Assembly: GCA_031263155.1 (NCBI GenBank)
Contig: JAISGK010000035.1
Span: 1 to 34,903 of the forward strand
Reading direction: 5' to 3'
Length of the DNA stretch: 34,903 nt
DNA from: Clostridiales bacterium
GTDB taxonomy: Bacteria; Bacillota; Clostridia; Lachnospirales; WQUN01
Part shown: piece after piece, positions 16,033 through 23,925 of the stretch
Layout: each line of letters opens with the position of its first letter
Numbering within the stretch: position 1 is the stretch's first letter
Program-made: the position numbers and the translations under genes
Notes under the pieces: model-generated
What the model was told of the DNA's origin: nothing
Database searches by the model: none
The model's input: the letters and a program-made list of their open reading frames with translations, nothing else

Positions 16033-17312
16033 TTGCTTTCACCCTCTTTCTCTATTGCCGCTATCAGGCTTTGTTTGGGCTTGCCTAAATGTGTGCCGGG
16101 CGCTTCGCCGTTTACAGCCGTCACCTTAAAGAAGCCGCGCCCAACGCTCGTTTCGCCGCCTATTTGCAACATCCCAAAATTAATGGCCTCAAGCCCCAGT
16201 AAAATCAGCTCCTCTATCGCTTCATCATCTTTGGGATAGCGAATTTCCAGGGCGGTTTCGCCGCCATACCACGGCTTTTCGTTAAACAACGCTCCGGCGG
16301 CTGCGCCTCCCGTGAAGCGATCAATTTTCACCCTGGTGATGTTTCGGTAGCCGTCTTCCTTTTTATTGGCAATTTTAAGTTGCGACATCCCGAAAACAAT
16401 TTTTGAAACGCTTTTGTCTTTTTCATCTTCGGACACAAAGCCGAACACCTCGTCAAGATAGACGTCGGCGTTTTCATACCGCTGTTTCAAAAGTCTGTGC
16501 AGCCCGGAGCGGAACGCCCCCGCCCATGATGTGCCAAGGATCACAGGCTTGCCGCCTATGGATATATGCTTGTAGTCGGGGGTTTTTTCCGCCTCTCTTA
16601 ATCCTTCGTAGATATTGCGGGTGTCACGGATCATAATGCTGCCTTCGAGTATCAGCTTCGCGATGATGGTATCCGTGTCGCCTGTATATTCGCTTGCCTT
16701 CGCCTCTTGCCAGCCATCTGTGCCGTTCCAGTCAAAATCTAGCCATTCGTTTAATATATCAACATTGCCGGGGGCGAGGTCAAATTCTTTTTTCAGAGTC
16801 GTAATACAGTCCACCCGCCCGAACCCGCGCCGCGTCTTTGCGCCAAAAGCTAACTGCCCGGATTTAATCGCGCCTATTACTTGCAAGAATTTATCCTCAA
16901 AATCCGCCGCGTTATCATTTTTGCGGATGATTAAGAGAAGCCGCAGGGTAAAGGCCGCGCCTGTTGAAATTGCCTCGTAATCATATTTTTTTTGCTCCAG
17001 GGCGACTTTGTTATCGTGGTCTAAGGCCACACCGTCAAACTCTGTCACACTATCGCCCGGCAGGTCGGCATCGAATACCCATAAGGGGCTGATTCTGTCC
17101 TCGCCGAAAAGCTCTTTCGCCTGCGGGCAAAGAGAGCGCAACACCCCGGCAATGGTTGAGCCGGGCAGGAACGGTCTGCCAGAGGAGTCCCGCAGGATGT
17201 CGCGGTCGGTATTCTCGCCAAACCCGCTGCCTATCAGGGCGGGAGAGGTAAAGCGGCAGAGGGATTTAACCGCTATTCTCTTTACAATCGGGTTTTCCTT
17301 ATCCTCGCGCAT
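16029..17312 (-). CDS. Double-Cas7 RAMP protein (Csm3-like, two modules)
   Basis: About 427 residues with two RAMP modules. The first (8-170) has TDRDILRD, whose Asp36 aligns with the catalytic Asp of Csm3, then PFLPGSTIAGVLRS and a glycine-rich loop FGAKTRRGFGRV. The second (about 215-400) has Asp246 before HISIGGKPVILGTSWAGAFR, the Csm3 signature KIDRFTGGAAAGALF, and a loop IGGETSVGRGFFKV. Cas7 subunits form the crRNA-binding backbone and cut target RNA at 6-nt steps. A two-in-one Cas7 is a hallmark of III-D2/III-Dv. I use the ATG at 17312, which follows GGCGGTG; an ATG 36 nt upstream lies deep inside csx10. Overlap with csx10 is 14 nt. Confidence 0.85.
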   Translation of the reverse strand: MREDKENPIVKRIAVKSLCRFTSPALIGSGFGENTDRDILRDSSGRPFLPGSTIAGVLRSLCPQAKELFGEDRISPLWVFDADLPGDSVTEFDGVALDHDNKVALEQKKYDYEAISTGAAFTLRLLLIIRKNDNAADFEDKFLQVIGAIKSGQLAFGAKTRRGFGRVDCITTLKKEFDLAPGNVDILNEWLDFDWNGTDGWQEAKASEYTGDTDTIIAKLILEGSIMIRDTRNIYEGLREAEKTPDYKHISIGGKPVILGTSWAGAFRSGLHRLLKQRYENADVYLDEVFGFVSEDEKDKSVSKIVFGMSQLKIANKKEDGYRNITRVKIDRFTGGAAAGALFNEKPWYGGETALEIRYPKDDEAIEELILLGLEAINFGMLQIGGETSVGRGFFKVTAVNGEAPGTHLGKPKQSLIAAIEKEGESK

Positions 17313-19383
17313 TAAATTCACCGCCTTTGCCTGATTTGCTTTCATCACTCATGCGCCTTATCTGCTTTATCCTTTGGATGGCGGCATTCAGAAACTTTTT
17401 GTAAGAGTGGTAATCGTAACCTAAGCCTTTAAGCAGATTGACTATGTGCGTGGTTTCTAAACGCGTGGCGTTTGTCCTGAAATACATTCGAGGTTTTTGA
17501 GTCGCAAAGGCCAACGCCGCTTCAAGTTGCGCCGCTTGTTTTATCTCCTCCAGTTTTTTCGCAAATGACATAAAGTCTTTTGACGCGTTAAGAGCCGTTA
17601 CGATGCGGGCAAGTCCAGAATTTACGGGAGCGCCTATCTTTTCTTTTATCACCGAATCGCCGTATTTACCTCCGGTGGAAACCGCTTCTTTTTCAGCGCG
17701 AAGTTTTGATATCGCGGCCATTGTTTCCCGCTCTTTAGGTAAGGCAACTTTCTCATCCGGCGCAAAGGTGAAGCTATTTGTGAGGCTATTCGCCTCGGGA
17801 ACGCTTTCAAGGCGAATCCGTCCAAAGCCTTCGCCTGTGCGTTTGCCGATAAAATTTAGGCTTAATGTTATGTCAGCGCCGGTATATTTCATAACAATCG
17901 TAGAGCCTTCGGCGAGCGCTCGCTCTTGCCTTTTGGGGAGGAGCCATTTGCCGTAGTAACCCGATATGATAGTCTCAGAACAACAGGAGCGCACAATCTC
18001 AATACCGCAGCCCAAGATTTGCGGCACAATCGTTAAGTTGGTGGTGTTCACGCCGCTTTTATTTTCGAGGATGACAGGCGTAAGGGCAACTATTCTGAAC
18101 AAATCGCCGCTTTTAAGCGGCAAGACATTAGCCTGTGGAATCGTTTCGGCGGCTGTTATTTTTGCCTTACCGTATTGCGCGGTGCGGGAGCGGCCAAGGC
18201 GCAGGATATTATTTTCGGCGAATAAACCCGCAAGCATCGCAATGTCAGATGCTTCGCCGATAACGCTCCCCGCAAAAGTCTGACCGGCGGAGATGGCCTC
18301 GTAGGTGAATAACTCGCCGCCGTCTTTATCCCCGGTGGCGTGGCCTTTTGACCTATCGACGGGTCTGGCGTGATGGATAGATGTTGTTTTAGAAACAGAC
18401 AGTTTTCTCACAACACCATCTTTTATCGAAACAAACCCGCCAAGGCGCTTGCATATAGGGTTTTCATTGTCCGTCTCATCGGAGATACCCAAAGATTCAT
18501 CCGAGAGTCTTGTCCCCAGCTTGTTGGTTTTTAATACGGCAGGGGCGGGATAGTATGTATCTTCGCCTTGACAGGGCAGGGCCGCTGAGAAAATGACGCC
18601 GCCGTCCAAGAATATACGCTTGAATTCTTTATCTTCGTAGGCGTCATCGGGCGAAAGAGCGCGCTTTTCTATGTACTTTACCGCAAACGCGCCAAGGATG
18701 CCGCTTCCAAAGATATAGTCCTCTGTGTCATACGGCTTGCCGCTGCGTTCGGCTGCTATTACCGGGTCAAGAAGCTCTATATTGTATGAGAAAGCCTTTT
18801 TTTCGCCCCAGTCGCGCATGGCGAAAACCTGCCCGCCCGCAAGTTGCGCGTCTTGCAAGTAACATTTTACCTCTCCAAGCCCGCGAGAACGGTTAAGTCC
18901 CATAGAGCGCAAACTCTTTACACACATCTCAAAAAACGCCAGGGATTCTTCATCGAGAGTCACCAAAAACTCATAGACCTGACCGCGATTAAGTACACGC
19001 GCAGTTCGTAGAGTCCCTTCGGCGGCAATACCATTCTCCATTTTTGTGCGTGAGCGGACGTTCGTATAAACCTCCGCCAGTTCGGAACGGTGCGCGTCTC
19101 CAATTTGCGCGCCGACAAGTCGACCGCTTTCGACATTAAGTGTTCCGGGCGTGAGCTTTCCCGTTTCGCCAAAGAGCCTATCAAAAGTGCTTGCGTATCC
19201 GGCGTCCACGCTTAAAATATCCAAAGCGCACTCACGCAAAACCCCTTTCAGGCGCTTGGCGGGGATAAAAGGCAACCCTTTGTCGTCAAAGCAAACGTCG
19301 GTATCCACAAAGCCCGCAAAACCGTCGCCGGAGGCGGGGCAGAGGTCGGATAGCAGTTCCATTTTTATTATTTTACCAAGCAT
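17299..19383 (-). CDS. csx10: Csx10-type multidomain RAMP (likely Cas7-Cas5-Cas11 fusion)
   Basis: 694 residues. Module 1 (1-190) is Cas7-like: LLSDLCPASGDGFAGF, VDTDVCFDDKGLPFIP, KRLKGVLR and the loop GLNRSRGLGEVKC. Module 2 (about 200-530) is Cas5/RAMP-like, with RLGRSRTAQYGKAKI and GKRTGEGFGRIRLE loops. The last 140 residues are helical and charged (SFAKKLEEIKQAAQLEAALA onward), as expected of a small subunit. The start matches the Csx10 family (LLSDLxPGSGxGFAGxxD). No separate csm2/cas11 gene exists in the operon, which supports the fusion reading; this is inferred. The ATG at 19383 has GGGAGG 9 nt upstream; another ATG abuts that site directly and is less likely. It overlaps cas10 by 11 nt. 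Confidence 0.85.
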   Translation of the reverse strand: MLGKIIKMELLSDLCPASGDGFAGFVDTDVCFDDKGLPFIPAKRLKGVLRECALDILSVDAGYASTFDRLFGETGKLTPGTLNVESGRLVGAQIGDAHRSELAEVYTNVRSRTKMENGIAAEGTLRTARVLNRGQVYEFLVTLDEESLAFFEMCVKSLRSMGLNRSRGLGEVKCYLQDAQLAGGQVFAMRDWGEKKAFSYNIELLDPVIAAERSGKPYDTEDYIFGSGILGAFAVKYIEKRALSPDDAYEDKEFKRIFLDGGVIFSAALPCQGEDTYYPAPAVLKTNKLGTRLSDESLGISDETDNENPICKRLGGFVSIKDGVVRKLSVSKTTSIHHARPVDRSKGHATGDKDGGELFTYEAISAGQTFAGSVIGEASDIAMLAGLFAENNILRLGRSRTAQYGKAKITAAETIPQANVLPLKSGDLFRIVALTPVILENKSGVNTTNLTIVPQILGCGIEIVRSCCSETIISGYYGKWLLPKRQERALAEGSTIVMKYTGADITLSLNFIGKRTGEGFGRIRLESVPEANSLTNSFTFAPDEKVALPKERETMAAISKLRAEKEAVSTGGKYGDSVIKEKIGAPVNSGLARIVTALNASKDFMSFAKKLEEIKQAAQLEAALAFATQKPRMYFRTNATRLETTHIVNLLKGLGYDYHSYKKFLNAAIQRIKQIRRMSDESKSGKGGEFNARG

Positions 19384-20920
19384 TTGCCCCATCCTCCCTT
19401 TCGCCCGGCGAATCAGGATTCGCGGGGGAGCTGAAATTCAAAAGATTTTCGTAAGTGTCGTAAACTTCCAAAATATCGAAAAGCGCGGCGTATTTGCTCA
19501 TACAATCCTCCGGCGATATTGGAAACTCCGGCAGCTTGTCGCCGCGCATCCCGTTTTCGGCGATTTCTGCGGCGTGTTCACCCGCTCCGATGGCGTTTCG
19601 CATTGCTTTGGTCTTATTGCGAGGCAATTTGCTTACTCTGCCTATGTTTTCCTCAAACCACTTGAAGCTCGGCAGTTTGCCTTCTTGTCCATTTGACGCC
19701 CGCCACGGTCGGCGTAGAATGGACTTTCCGTCCACCTTATACTGCCGCTCGCGCAGGTCGTGAAGGGTGGCGACATTGCCGGATTGGTGCAGGTGAAAGT
19801 CGATATATGAGCCTTCGCTCTCCCGCGACAGTTTTTTGGCGCTGCCGCACAGTTCTTCCGTCAGCTTATAGGCTTCGGAGAATGGGTAATGGCTGTGAAA
19901 CAAAACCACTCCGGCACAGGCTGTGGGAGCCGCTCCTTCCCCGAATGGGTCGGGCTGGGTTTCAATCTCGCGCAAGAGCCGTGCCGCAAAATCTATGGCG
20001 AAACGACCGGATATAACGAGCGTCGTGTCGTCGCCGTCGCCAATCAGCTCCATAATCGGCGGCTCCATTTTATTGGGGTACTTTTCTTTTCGCTGGGCCC
20101 ACCAGTAGCTATACTCCGTATTAAAGGCGGCTATGGTATTATCCCTCGCGTTTTGGTAGCACTCGTTTATGGCGCGGGAGAGCTTGCGTATTTTGGGCAC
20201 TGCCTCGGCGTATGTCGCGAAATTTTCCATAAACTTCTTTATGCGCTTGCCCATATTATTGCCGTCAGCGTGAATTATGGCTATAAGAGAGTCCTCACCC
20301 TTGGACAGCCCAAGGTCTTCGAAGTTTTCGACGCTGCTCTTGAACCCGCGTATTTTCGCTGTCTCGCGCTTGTAAACGGCATACCTCTTACGCTTTTTAG
20401 ATTGACTCTCGGTAAGATACTCATTATTTTCTATGATGCTAACGGGTAGGCCCGTCCTGCCGGATTGCTTGGTAATAGGCTGGTTTCCGGCAAAGACCGC
20501 TGTGTTAAACCCGCCCTTAACCAGCGTGAGCCTCTTATTTAGCCTGTCGAAGTCGGCCCCATATGTATCCCCAAATTCCGTCTCGATGGCAGCCACAGCT
20601 ACGCCGACCCCCGGAGCCATCTCTGCGACTCGAGTTAAAAACTCCTTTGTGACCGCCTGGAGGGTGTCGTCATCGGCGAAGGCGACAAAGGCGTTGCCCC
20701 CGCCTTGATAGATAATCTCTGCCTTTAACGCGGGGTTAAGCCTTCCACTCTTCCTCCAGTCCGGCAATTCCTGACCTGCGACCTTTTTAACTATTTCCGG
20801 TAGGTAAGTCCCAAAAATATCCGCCACAAGTTTTGACCCGCCTACATTCTCCGCGAGCTTATTTGACGCGAAGATGTAGCTTTGAATGCCCACCGTATCA
20901 TAAACCGCGAGTATTCCCAC
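19373..20920 (-). CDS. cas10: Cas10, short form without HD domain
   Basis: 515 residues, about half to two thirds of a usual Cas10. It begins directly with a palm-like fold (VYDTVGIQSYIFASNKLAEN, then IIYQGGGNAFVAF at 69-81). There is no His-Asp nuclease domain, so ssDNA cutting is not expected. IIHADGNNMG (215-224) and IGDGDDTTLV (293-302) are the two palm signatures. The second replaces the usual GGDD with DGDD but keeps both aspartates, so cyclic oligoadenylate synthesis is still likely, and two CARF proteins in the operon support it. FHSHYPFSEAYKLTEELCGSAKK is a typical Cas10 segment. The GTG start has AAAGGAG upstream. It is the first gene of the operon. Confidence 0.9.
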   Translation of the reverse strand: MGILAVYDTVGIQSYIFASNKLAENVGGSKLVADIFGTYLPEIVKKVAGQELPDWRKSGRLNPALKAEIIYQGGGNAFVAFADDDTLQAVTKEFLTRVAEMAPGVGVAVAAIETEFGDTYGADFDRLNKRLTLVKGGFNTAVFAGNQPITKQSGRTGLPVSIIENNEYLTESQSKKRKRYAVYKRETAKIRGFKSSVENFEDLGLSKGEDSLIAIIHADGNNMGKRIKKFMENFATYAEAVPKIRKLSRAINECYQNARDNTIAAFNTEYSYWWAQRKEKYPNKMEPPIMELIGDGDDTTLVISGRFAIDFAARLLREIETQPDPFGEGAAPTACAGVVLFHSHYPFSEAYKLTEELCGSAKKLSRESEGSYIDFHLHQSGNVATLHDLRERQYKVDGKSILRRPWRASNGQEGKLPSFKWFEENIGRVSKLPRNKTKAMRNAIGAGEHAAEIAENGMRGDKLPEFPISPEDCMSKYAALFDILEVYDTYENLLNFSSPANPDSPGEREDGANAW

Positions 20921-20948
20921 AGCGTTTGCTCCTTTCGTTATTCTGATA

Positions 20949-20979
20949 AGTATATCAGATGTTTTTCTAAAGAGGTCAA
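20949..20979 (-). promoter_or_regulatory. Probable promoter of the type III operon
   Basis: On the minus strand TTGACC (20979-20974) and TATACT (20954-20949) are separated by 19 nt, slightly long. A second TTGACT lies 14 nt further upstream (20994-20989), so a TTGAC direct repeat flanks the -35 and could be a regulator site. The cas10 GTG is 29 nt downstream of the -10 box. Confidence 0.55.
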
Positions 20980-21014
20980 TTTTTTAAAGTCAATTTTTTT
21001 CAAACTACCAGGTC

Positions 21015-21043
21015 TTGTAAATTGACTGAGCCGCTCTTATAAT
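21015..21043 (+). promoter_or_regulatory. Promoter of the isomerase gene
   Basis: TTGTAA (21015-21020), 17 nt, TATAAT (21038-21043). It is divergent from the cas operon promoter, 36 nt away. A 27-codon ORF starting near 21058 lies between it and the isomerase, with no support as a gene. Confidence 0.55.
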
Positions 21044-21169
21044 AAGAGGACAGTGATGATTATGTCTCGTGGTTGGAACAGGGACGGATTCGGAAATCGC
21101 GAGCAAGAAAGCAACAGGACACCGAGTAGCGTCATGCTGCTCTGAAAAGATATGACAGGAGGTCAAAAT

Positions 21170-21970
21170 TTGCCTATTCATTATGGGATGCCTACACTTA
21201 TAGAATGTCCGTCTTTAGAACAAAGTTTGTCGCTTTGCTCTGAATTGGAACTTGAATTTGTCGAGCTTAACATGAATCTTCCTGAATATCAGCTCGACCG
21301 AATTGATGTCCCCGACACAAAACGGATGTTCAAGCAATATGGTAAATATCCAACCATCCATCTTGACGAAAACTTAAACGTTTGTGATTTCAACACCGCC
21401 GTCGCGGATGCGTATTTTAATACGGCGCTCCAGACAATTTCAGTTGCAAAAGAGTTAAACGCTCCCATTATCAATATGCACATGTCAAATGGCGTGTATT
21501 TTACGTTGCCAGATAGAAAAGTATATCTGTTTGAGCAGTATAAACAGCAATATCTTGATAGACTGCGGCAATTCCGCGATACCTGCGCCGTAGAAATCGG
21601 TGATGAAAATATACGGATTTGCGTTGAAAACTGCGGGATATACCACGCTTTTCAGCAGGAGGGAATTGACCTTTTGCTTGAAAATACATGCTTCGCGCTG
21701 ACATATGATGCTGGACATGACTTTTGTGCCGGAAACGGTAACCAAGCGTTCATAGTAAACCGCGCTGCCCGACTAAAACATATGCACCTCCACGATGCAA
21801 CGGGTACGCGGAATCATTTGACGCTTGGGACGGGTGAAATCGACATTGCCGAAAAAATCGCGTTGGCGGAGAAATATAACTGCCGCTGTGTGCTGGAAAC
21901 AAAAACGACGGACGCGCTCCGGCGGTCTGTGGAATATTTGAGGAGTATTGCAAAACCAACCGCGTATTGA
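21170..21970 (+). CDS. Sugar phosphate isomerase/epimerase (xylose isomerase-like TIM barrel)
   Basis: About 266 residues of an AP-endonuclease-2/xylose-isomerase-like TIM barrel. Metal-site signs are INMHMSNG, ICVENCG (Glu), YDAGHDF (Asp and His), RLKHMHLHDATGTRNH (His) and CRCVLETK (Glu), which is the usual ordered set for this superfamily. Members isomerise or epimerise keto sugars, often beside Gfo/Idh/MocA enzymes such as those in regions A and C. The TTG at 21170 has AGGAGG 7 nt upstream, so I prefer it to the ATG at 21152, which precedes that site. It is isolated, lying between the cas operon and CRISPR array 2, which suggests the defence island was assembled around it. Confidence 0.87.
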   Translation: MPIHYGMPTLIECPSLEQSLSLCSELELEFVELNMNLPEYQLDRIDVPDTKRMFKQYGKYPTIHLDENLNVCDFNTAVADAYFNTALQTISVAKELNAPIINMHMSNGVYFTLPDRKVYLFEQYKQQYLDRLRQFRDTCAVEIGDENIRICVENCGIYHAFQQEGIDLLLENTCFALTYDAGHDFCAGNGNQAFIVNRAARLKHMHLHDATGTRNHLTLGTGEIDIAEKIALAEKYNCRCVLETKTTDALRRSVEYLRSIAKPTAY

Positions 21971-22101
21971 AAGAAACGAACGCTCGCTATGTATACGGAT
22001 TGACTGCCACTACCAAGCGTCAGGACGGGCATCAACCAATTATCACCATGCATTGCGGCGCGATTCGGTATAAAGATGACGCAAAACAGCAGGCAAAGAA
22101 C
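21971..22101 (+). pseudogene. Remnant of a TOTE-type DEAD/DEAH helicase
   Basis: About 43 codons read KETNARYVYGLTATTKRQDG, then HQPIITMHCGAIRYKDDAKQ, then QAKNR. YGLTAT is helicase motif III, and RxDGHxPII followed by a CGxIRY segment is characteristic of the helicase part of TOTE conflict-system proteins (a primase-helicase counter-invader system). There is no start signal and everything before and after is missing. It begins at the isomerase stop and stops exactly where the array 2 leader homology begins. Confidence 0.7.
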
Positions 22102-22110
22102 CGAAACTGC

Positions 22111-22139
22111 TTGAATTTAGAAGTATTTAGTGGTACAAT
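22111..22139 (+). promoter_or_regulatory. Promoter of CRISPR array 2
   Basis: TTGAAT (22111-22116), 17 nt, TACAAT (22134-22139). It matches the array 1 promoter in place, spacing and most intervening bases. Confidence 0.75.
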
Positions 22140-22143
22140 GTTA

Positions 22144-22403
22144 TTTAGAGATTAGCTTTCCCCAAAAGGGGTTTGAAACGGATATTCCCAAGCTTCGGCC
22201 CCCCATTCAACAAATTGTTAGGAGGCCTGCTCTCCCCGAAAGGGGTTTGAAACCGGACAATCTTTGTAATTGGGTTCTAGCTTCTTTTCGGCGTTAGAAA
22301 GCCCGACCTCCCCGAAAGAGGTTTGAAACTTGAAGGGCATCGAACTGTCGCCGTGACTGTTTCTGTGTTAGAAAGCCCACTCTCCCCGAAAGGGGTTTGG
22401 ATT
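22144..22403 (+). CRISPR. CRISPR array 2: 4 repeats, 3 spacers
   Basis: Repeats begin near 22144, 22217, 22293 and 22367; spacers are 37, 39 and 37 nt. The repeat is the same family as in array 1 and again ends in TTTGAAAC. The first repeat has the same divergent 5' half (TTTAGAGATTAG) as in array 1, and the first spacer matches array 1's first spacer with 4 differences in 37. The last repeat loses its GAAAC end. It lies on the far side of the cas operon from array 1, in the same orientation, and probably feeds the same complex. Confidence 0.95.
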
Positions 22404-22421
22404 ATTGAGCGACACACAAGC

Positions 22422-22455
22422 AAAAAGCCCGCCGATTTTTTCGGCGAGCTTTTTG
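22422..22455 (+). terminator. Terminator of CRISPR array 2
   Basis: AAAAAGCCCGCCGA and TCGGCGAGCTTTTT pair around a T-rich loop. It is the counterpart of the array 1 terminator, and the bases between the last repeat and the hairpin (ATTATTGAGC) are also shared. Confidence 0.8.
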
Positions 22456-22550
22456 AAATTATGATTCGTTACCAATGGTCTGGCCATATCATTGCGCGGG
22501 ATGATCAGTGGCAGGGCGATTACACCTCAATCTGCGTAAGCCTTCTGTTG

Positions 22551-22641
22551 CGAAGTCGGCCCCATATGTATCCCCCAAATTCCGTCTCGATAGCTGCCAC
22601 TGCTGCGCCGACCCCCGGAGCCACCTCTGCGACTCGAGTTA
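22551..22641 (-). pseudogene. Fragment of a second cas10 gene
   Basis: This 91-nt stretch matches 20548-20637 inside cas10 (Cas10 residues about 95-125) with five substitutions and one inserted C. Most changes are silent or conservative (TRVAEVAPGVGAAVAAIETE), so it decayed from a working paralogue and not from a random copy. Weaker similarity runs back to about 22525. It lies between the array 2 terminator and the lacI gene. Confidence 0.8.
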
Positions 22642-22646
22642 TTATG

Positions 22647-23705
22647 TCAATCATGAAAATCCATAATGTTTTTAACAGATTCTCTCTCAATTAAACTAGG
22701 TTCAACAGAAATAGAGAAGTCCCCGCTCTTTTGATTGGTTATGGCGTCAAGCAGCATTTTGTAAGCAAGGCGCCCGATTTCAAAGGAGGGCTGTGAAATG
22801 GTTGTTAGGGTCGGCGTGGAAATAACAGAGGCTTGAATATTGTCAAGCCCTATAACGGAAACATCATCAGGCGCGTGAATACCCAAACTGTTTAAGCCAT
22901 TGATAAAGCCCAACGCAATCATGTCATTTAAACAGAAAACTGCGGTAGGCATGGGCTTTAGCCTTGAAAACGGCGTCGCGCAGGCTCTACCAAGTTCATA
23001 TTCATAAAACTCATCATTCAAGTTTGCCTTATAATCAACGCAAATGACATAATCGTCCCTAAATGTCAATCCCGATTCCAACAATCCGAGCTTATAGCCA
23101 AGAAATGTTTCATGACGGCTTTCCAAGGTAATGGGGGCGGAAACAAAAGCGATTTGCTTGTGTCCGTTGCTGCTTAGATATTCAATGGCCATTTTGGCGG
23201 CTTTCAAATAATTGAATAGTATTTTGCCGCAGTTGAGATCGGCGGCGGATTGTTCGAGCAGGATAACAATTAACCCCTGCTTTTGTAAAGCCGCAATTTC
23301 CTCATGATTGTCGGAGGTAGGAGAGAGCAAAATCCCCGAAATCCCCTTTCTGAAAAGAGAATGTAGGTATTTTGTTTCTTGAGCGGCATTGCGATAAGAG
23401 TTGCACAAATAAACGGATATTCCCTCTCGATAAGCTTCGGATTCTACACCTATAGCGATTTGCCAGAAATACGGGTTGGAAAAGTTCGGAACAATGATAC
23501 CGACCTCAATTTTTTGCTCAGGCTTTTGCTTGTCATTTACATCAAGAAACAAGCCCAGTTCCTCCGCCGTTTGTATCACCTTTTTGCGCATGGAATGGCT
23601 CACGATATAGTCGGATTGGCTTAATACGCGGGAAACTGTAGCGGGAGAAACCCCTGCTTTTTTTGCGACATCTCTTACTGTGGCTTTTTTTTGTGTTTTT
23701 TGCAA
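22647..23705 (-). CDS. LacI family transcriptional regulator
   Basis: The 352-residue protein has an N-terminal LacI helix-turn-helix (TVRDVAKKAGVSPATVSRVL) and hinge, then a periplasmic-binding-protein-like effector domain (VGIIVPNFSNPYFWQIAIGV, PTAVFCLNDMIALGFINGL, VSVIGLDN). Such proteins repress sugar operons until bound by the sugar. It is divergent from the ABC importer operon, which it most likely controls. I choose the TTG at 23705, with AAGGAG 9 nt upstream; the longer in-frame reading would add 30 hydrophobic or basic residues before the DNA-binding domain, which is not a LacI feature. Confidence 0.93.
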   Translation of the reverse strand: MQKTQKKATVRDVAKKAGVSPATVSRVLSQSDYIVSHSMRKKVIQTAEELGLFLDVNDKQKPEQKIEVGIIVPNFSNPYFWQIAIGVESEAYREGISVYLCNSYRNAAQETKYLHSLFRKGISGILLSPTSDNHEEIAALQKQGLIVILLEQSAADLNCGKILFNYLKAAKMAIEYLSSNGHKQIAFVSAPITLESRHETFLGYKLGLLESGLTFRDDYVICVDYKANLNDEFYEYELGRACATPFSRLKPMPTAVFCLNDMIALGFINGLNSLGIHAPDDVSVIGLDNIQASVISTPTLTTISQPSFEIGRLAYKMLLDAITNQKSGDFSISVEPSLIERESVKNIMDFHD

Positions 23706-23889
23706 ATGGATCCACTCCTTTTTCTGAACAATATAAAGTATAGCATACCAAATTGTTTTTTTCAATAATTGTATCTTCGTTTCTTTTGCAATCATGATGC
23801 GAATAAAGCTGGATTTCTTGGAGATTCACAAATTAATGACGATCGAATCTGCGCAGTAAAAATAAAATTGTTCATAGCGCATAAAAGAA

Positions 23890-23918
23890 TTGACTAATTT
23901 AAATAGATGTTGTATAAT
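23890..23918 (+). promoter_or_regulatory. Promoter of the sugar importer operon
   Basis: TTGACT (23890-23895), 17 nt, TATAAT (23913-23918): an almost perfect housekeeping promoter, 55 nt ahead of the first permease. A strong promoter beside a divergent lacI gene implies repression as the control. The rest of 23706-23889 shows no gene. Confidence 0.85.
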
Positions 23919-23925
23919 AGTTTAA

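Noticed and set aside
9920-20920. Search for cas1, cas2, csm2 or a reverse transcriptase in the operon
   Set aside because: No ORF of the right size or motif is present; all coding space is taken by the nine genes listed.
21058-21147. Short ORF ahead of the isomerase gene
   Set aside because: About 27-29 codons with no recognisable product and no clear ribosome site; more likely untranslated leader.
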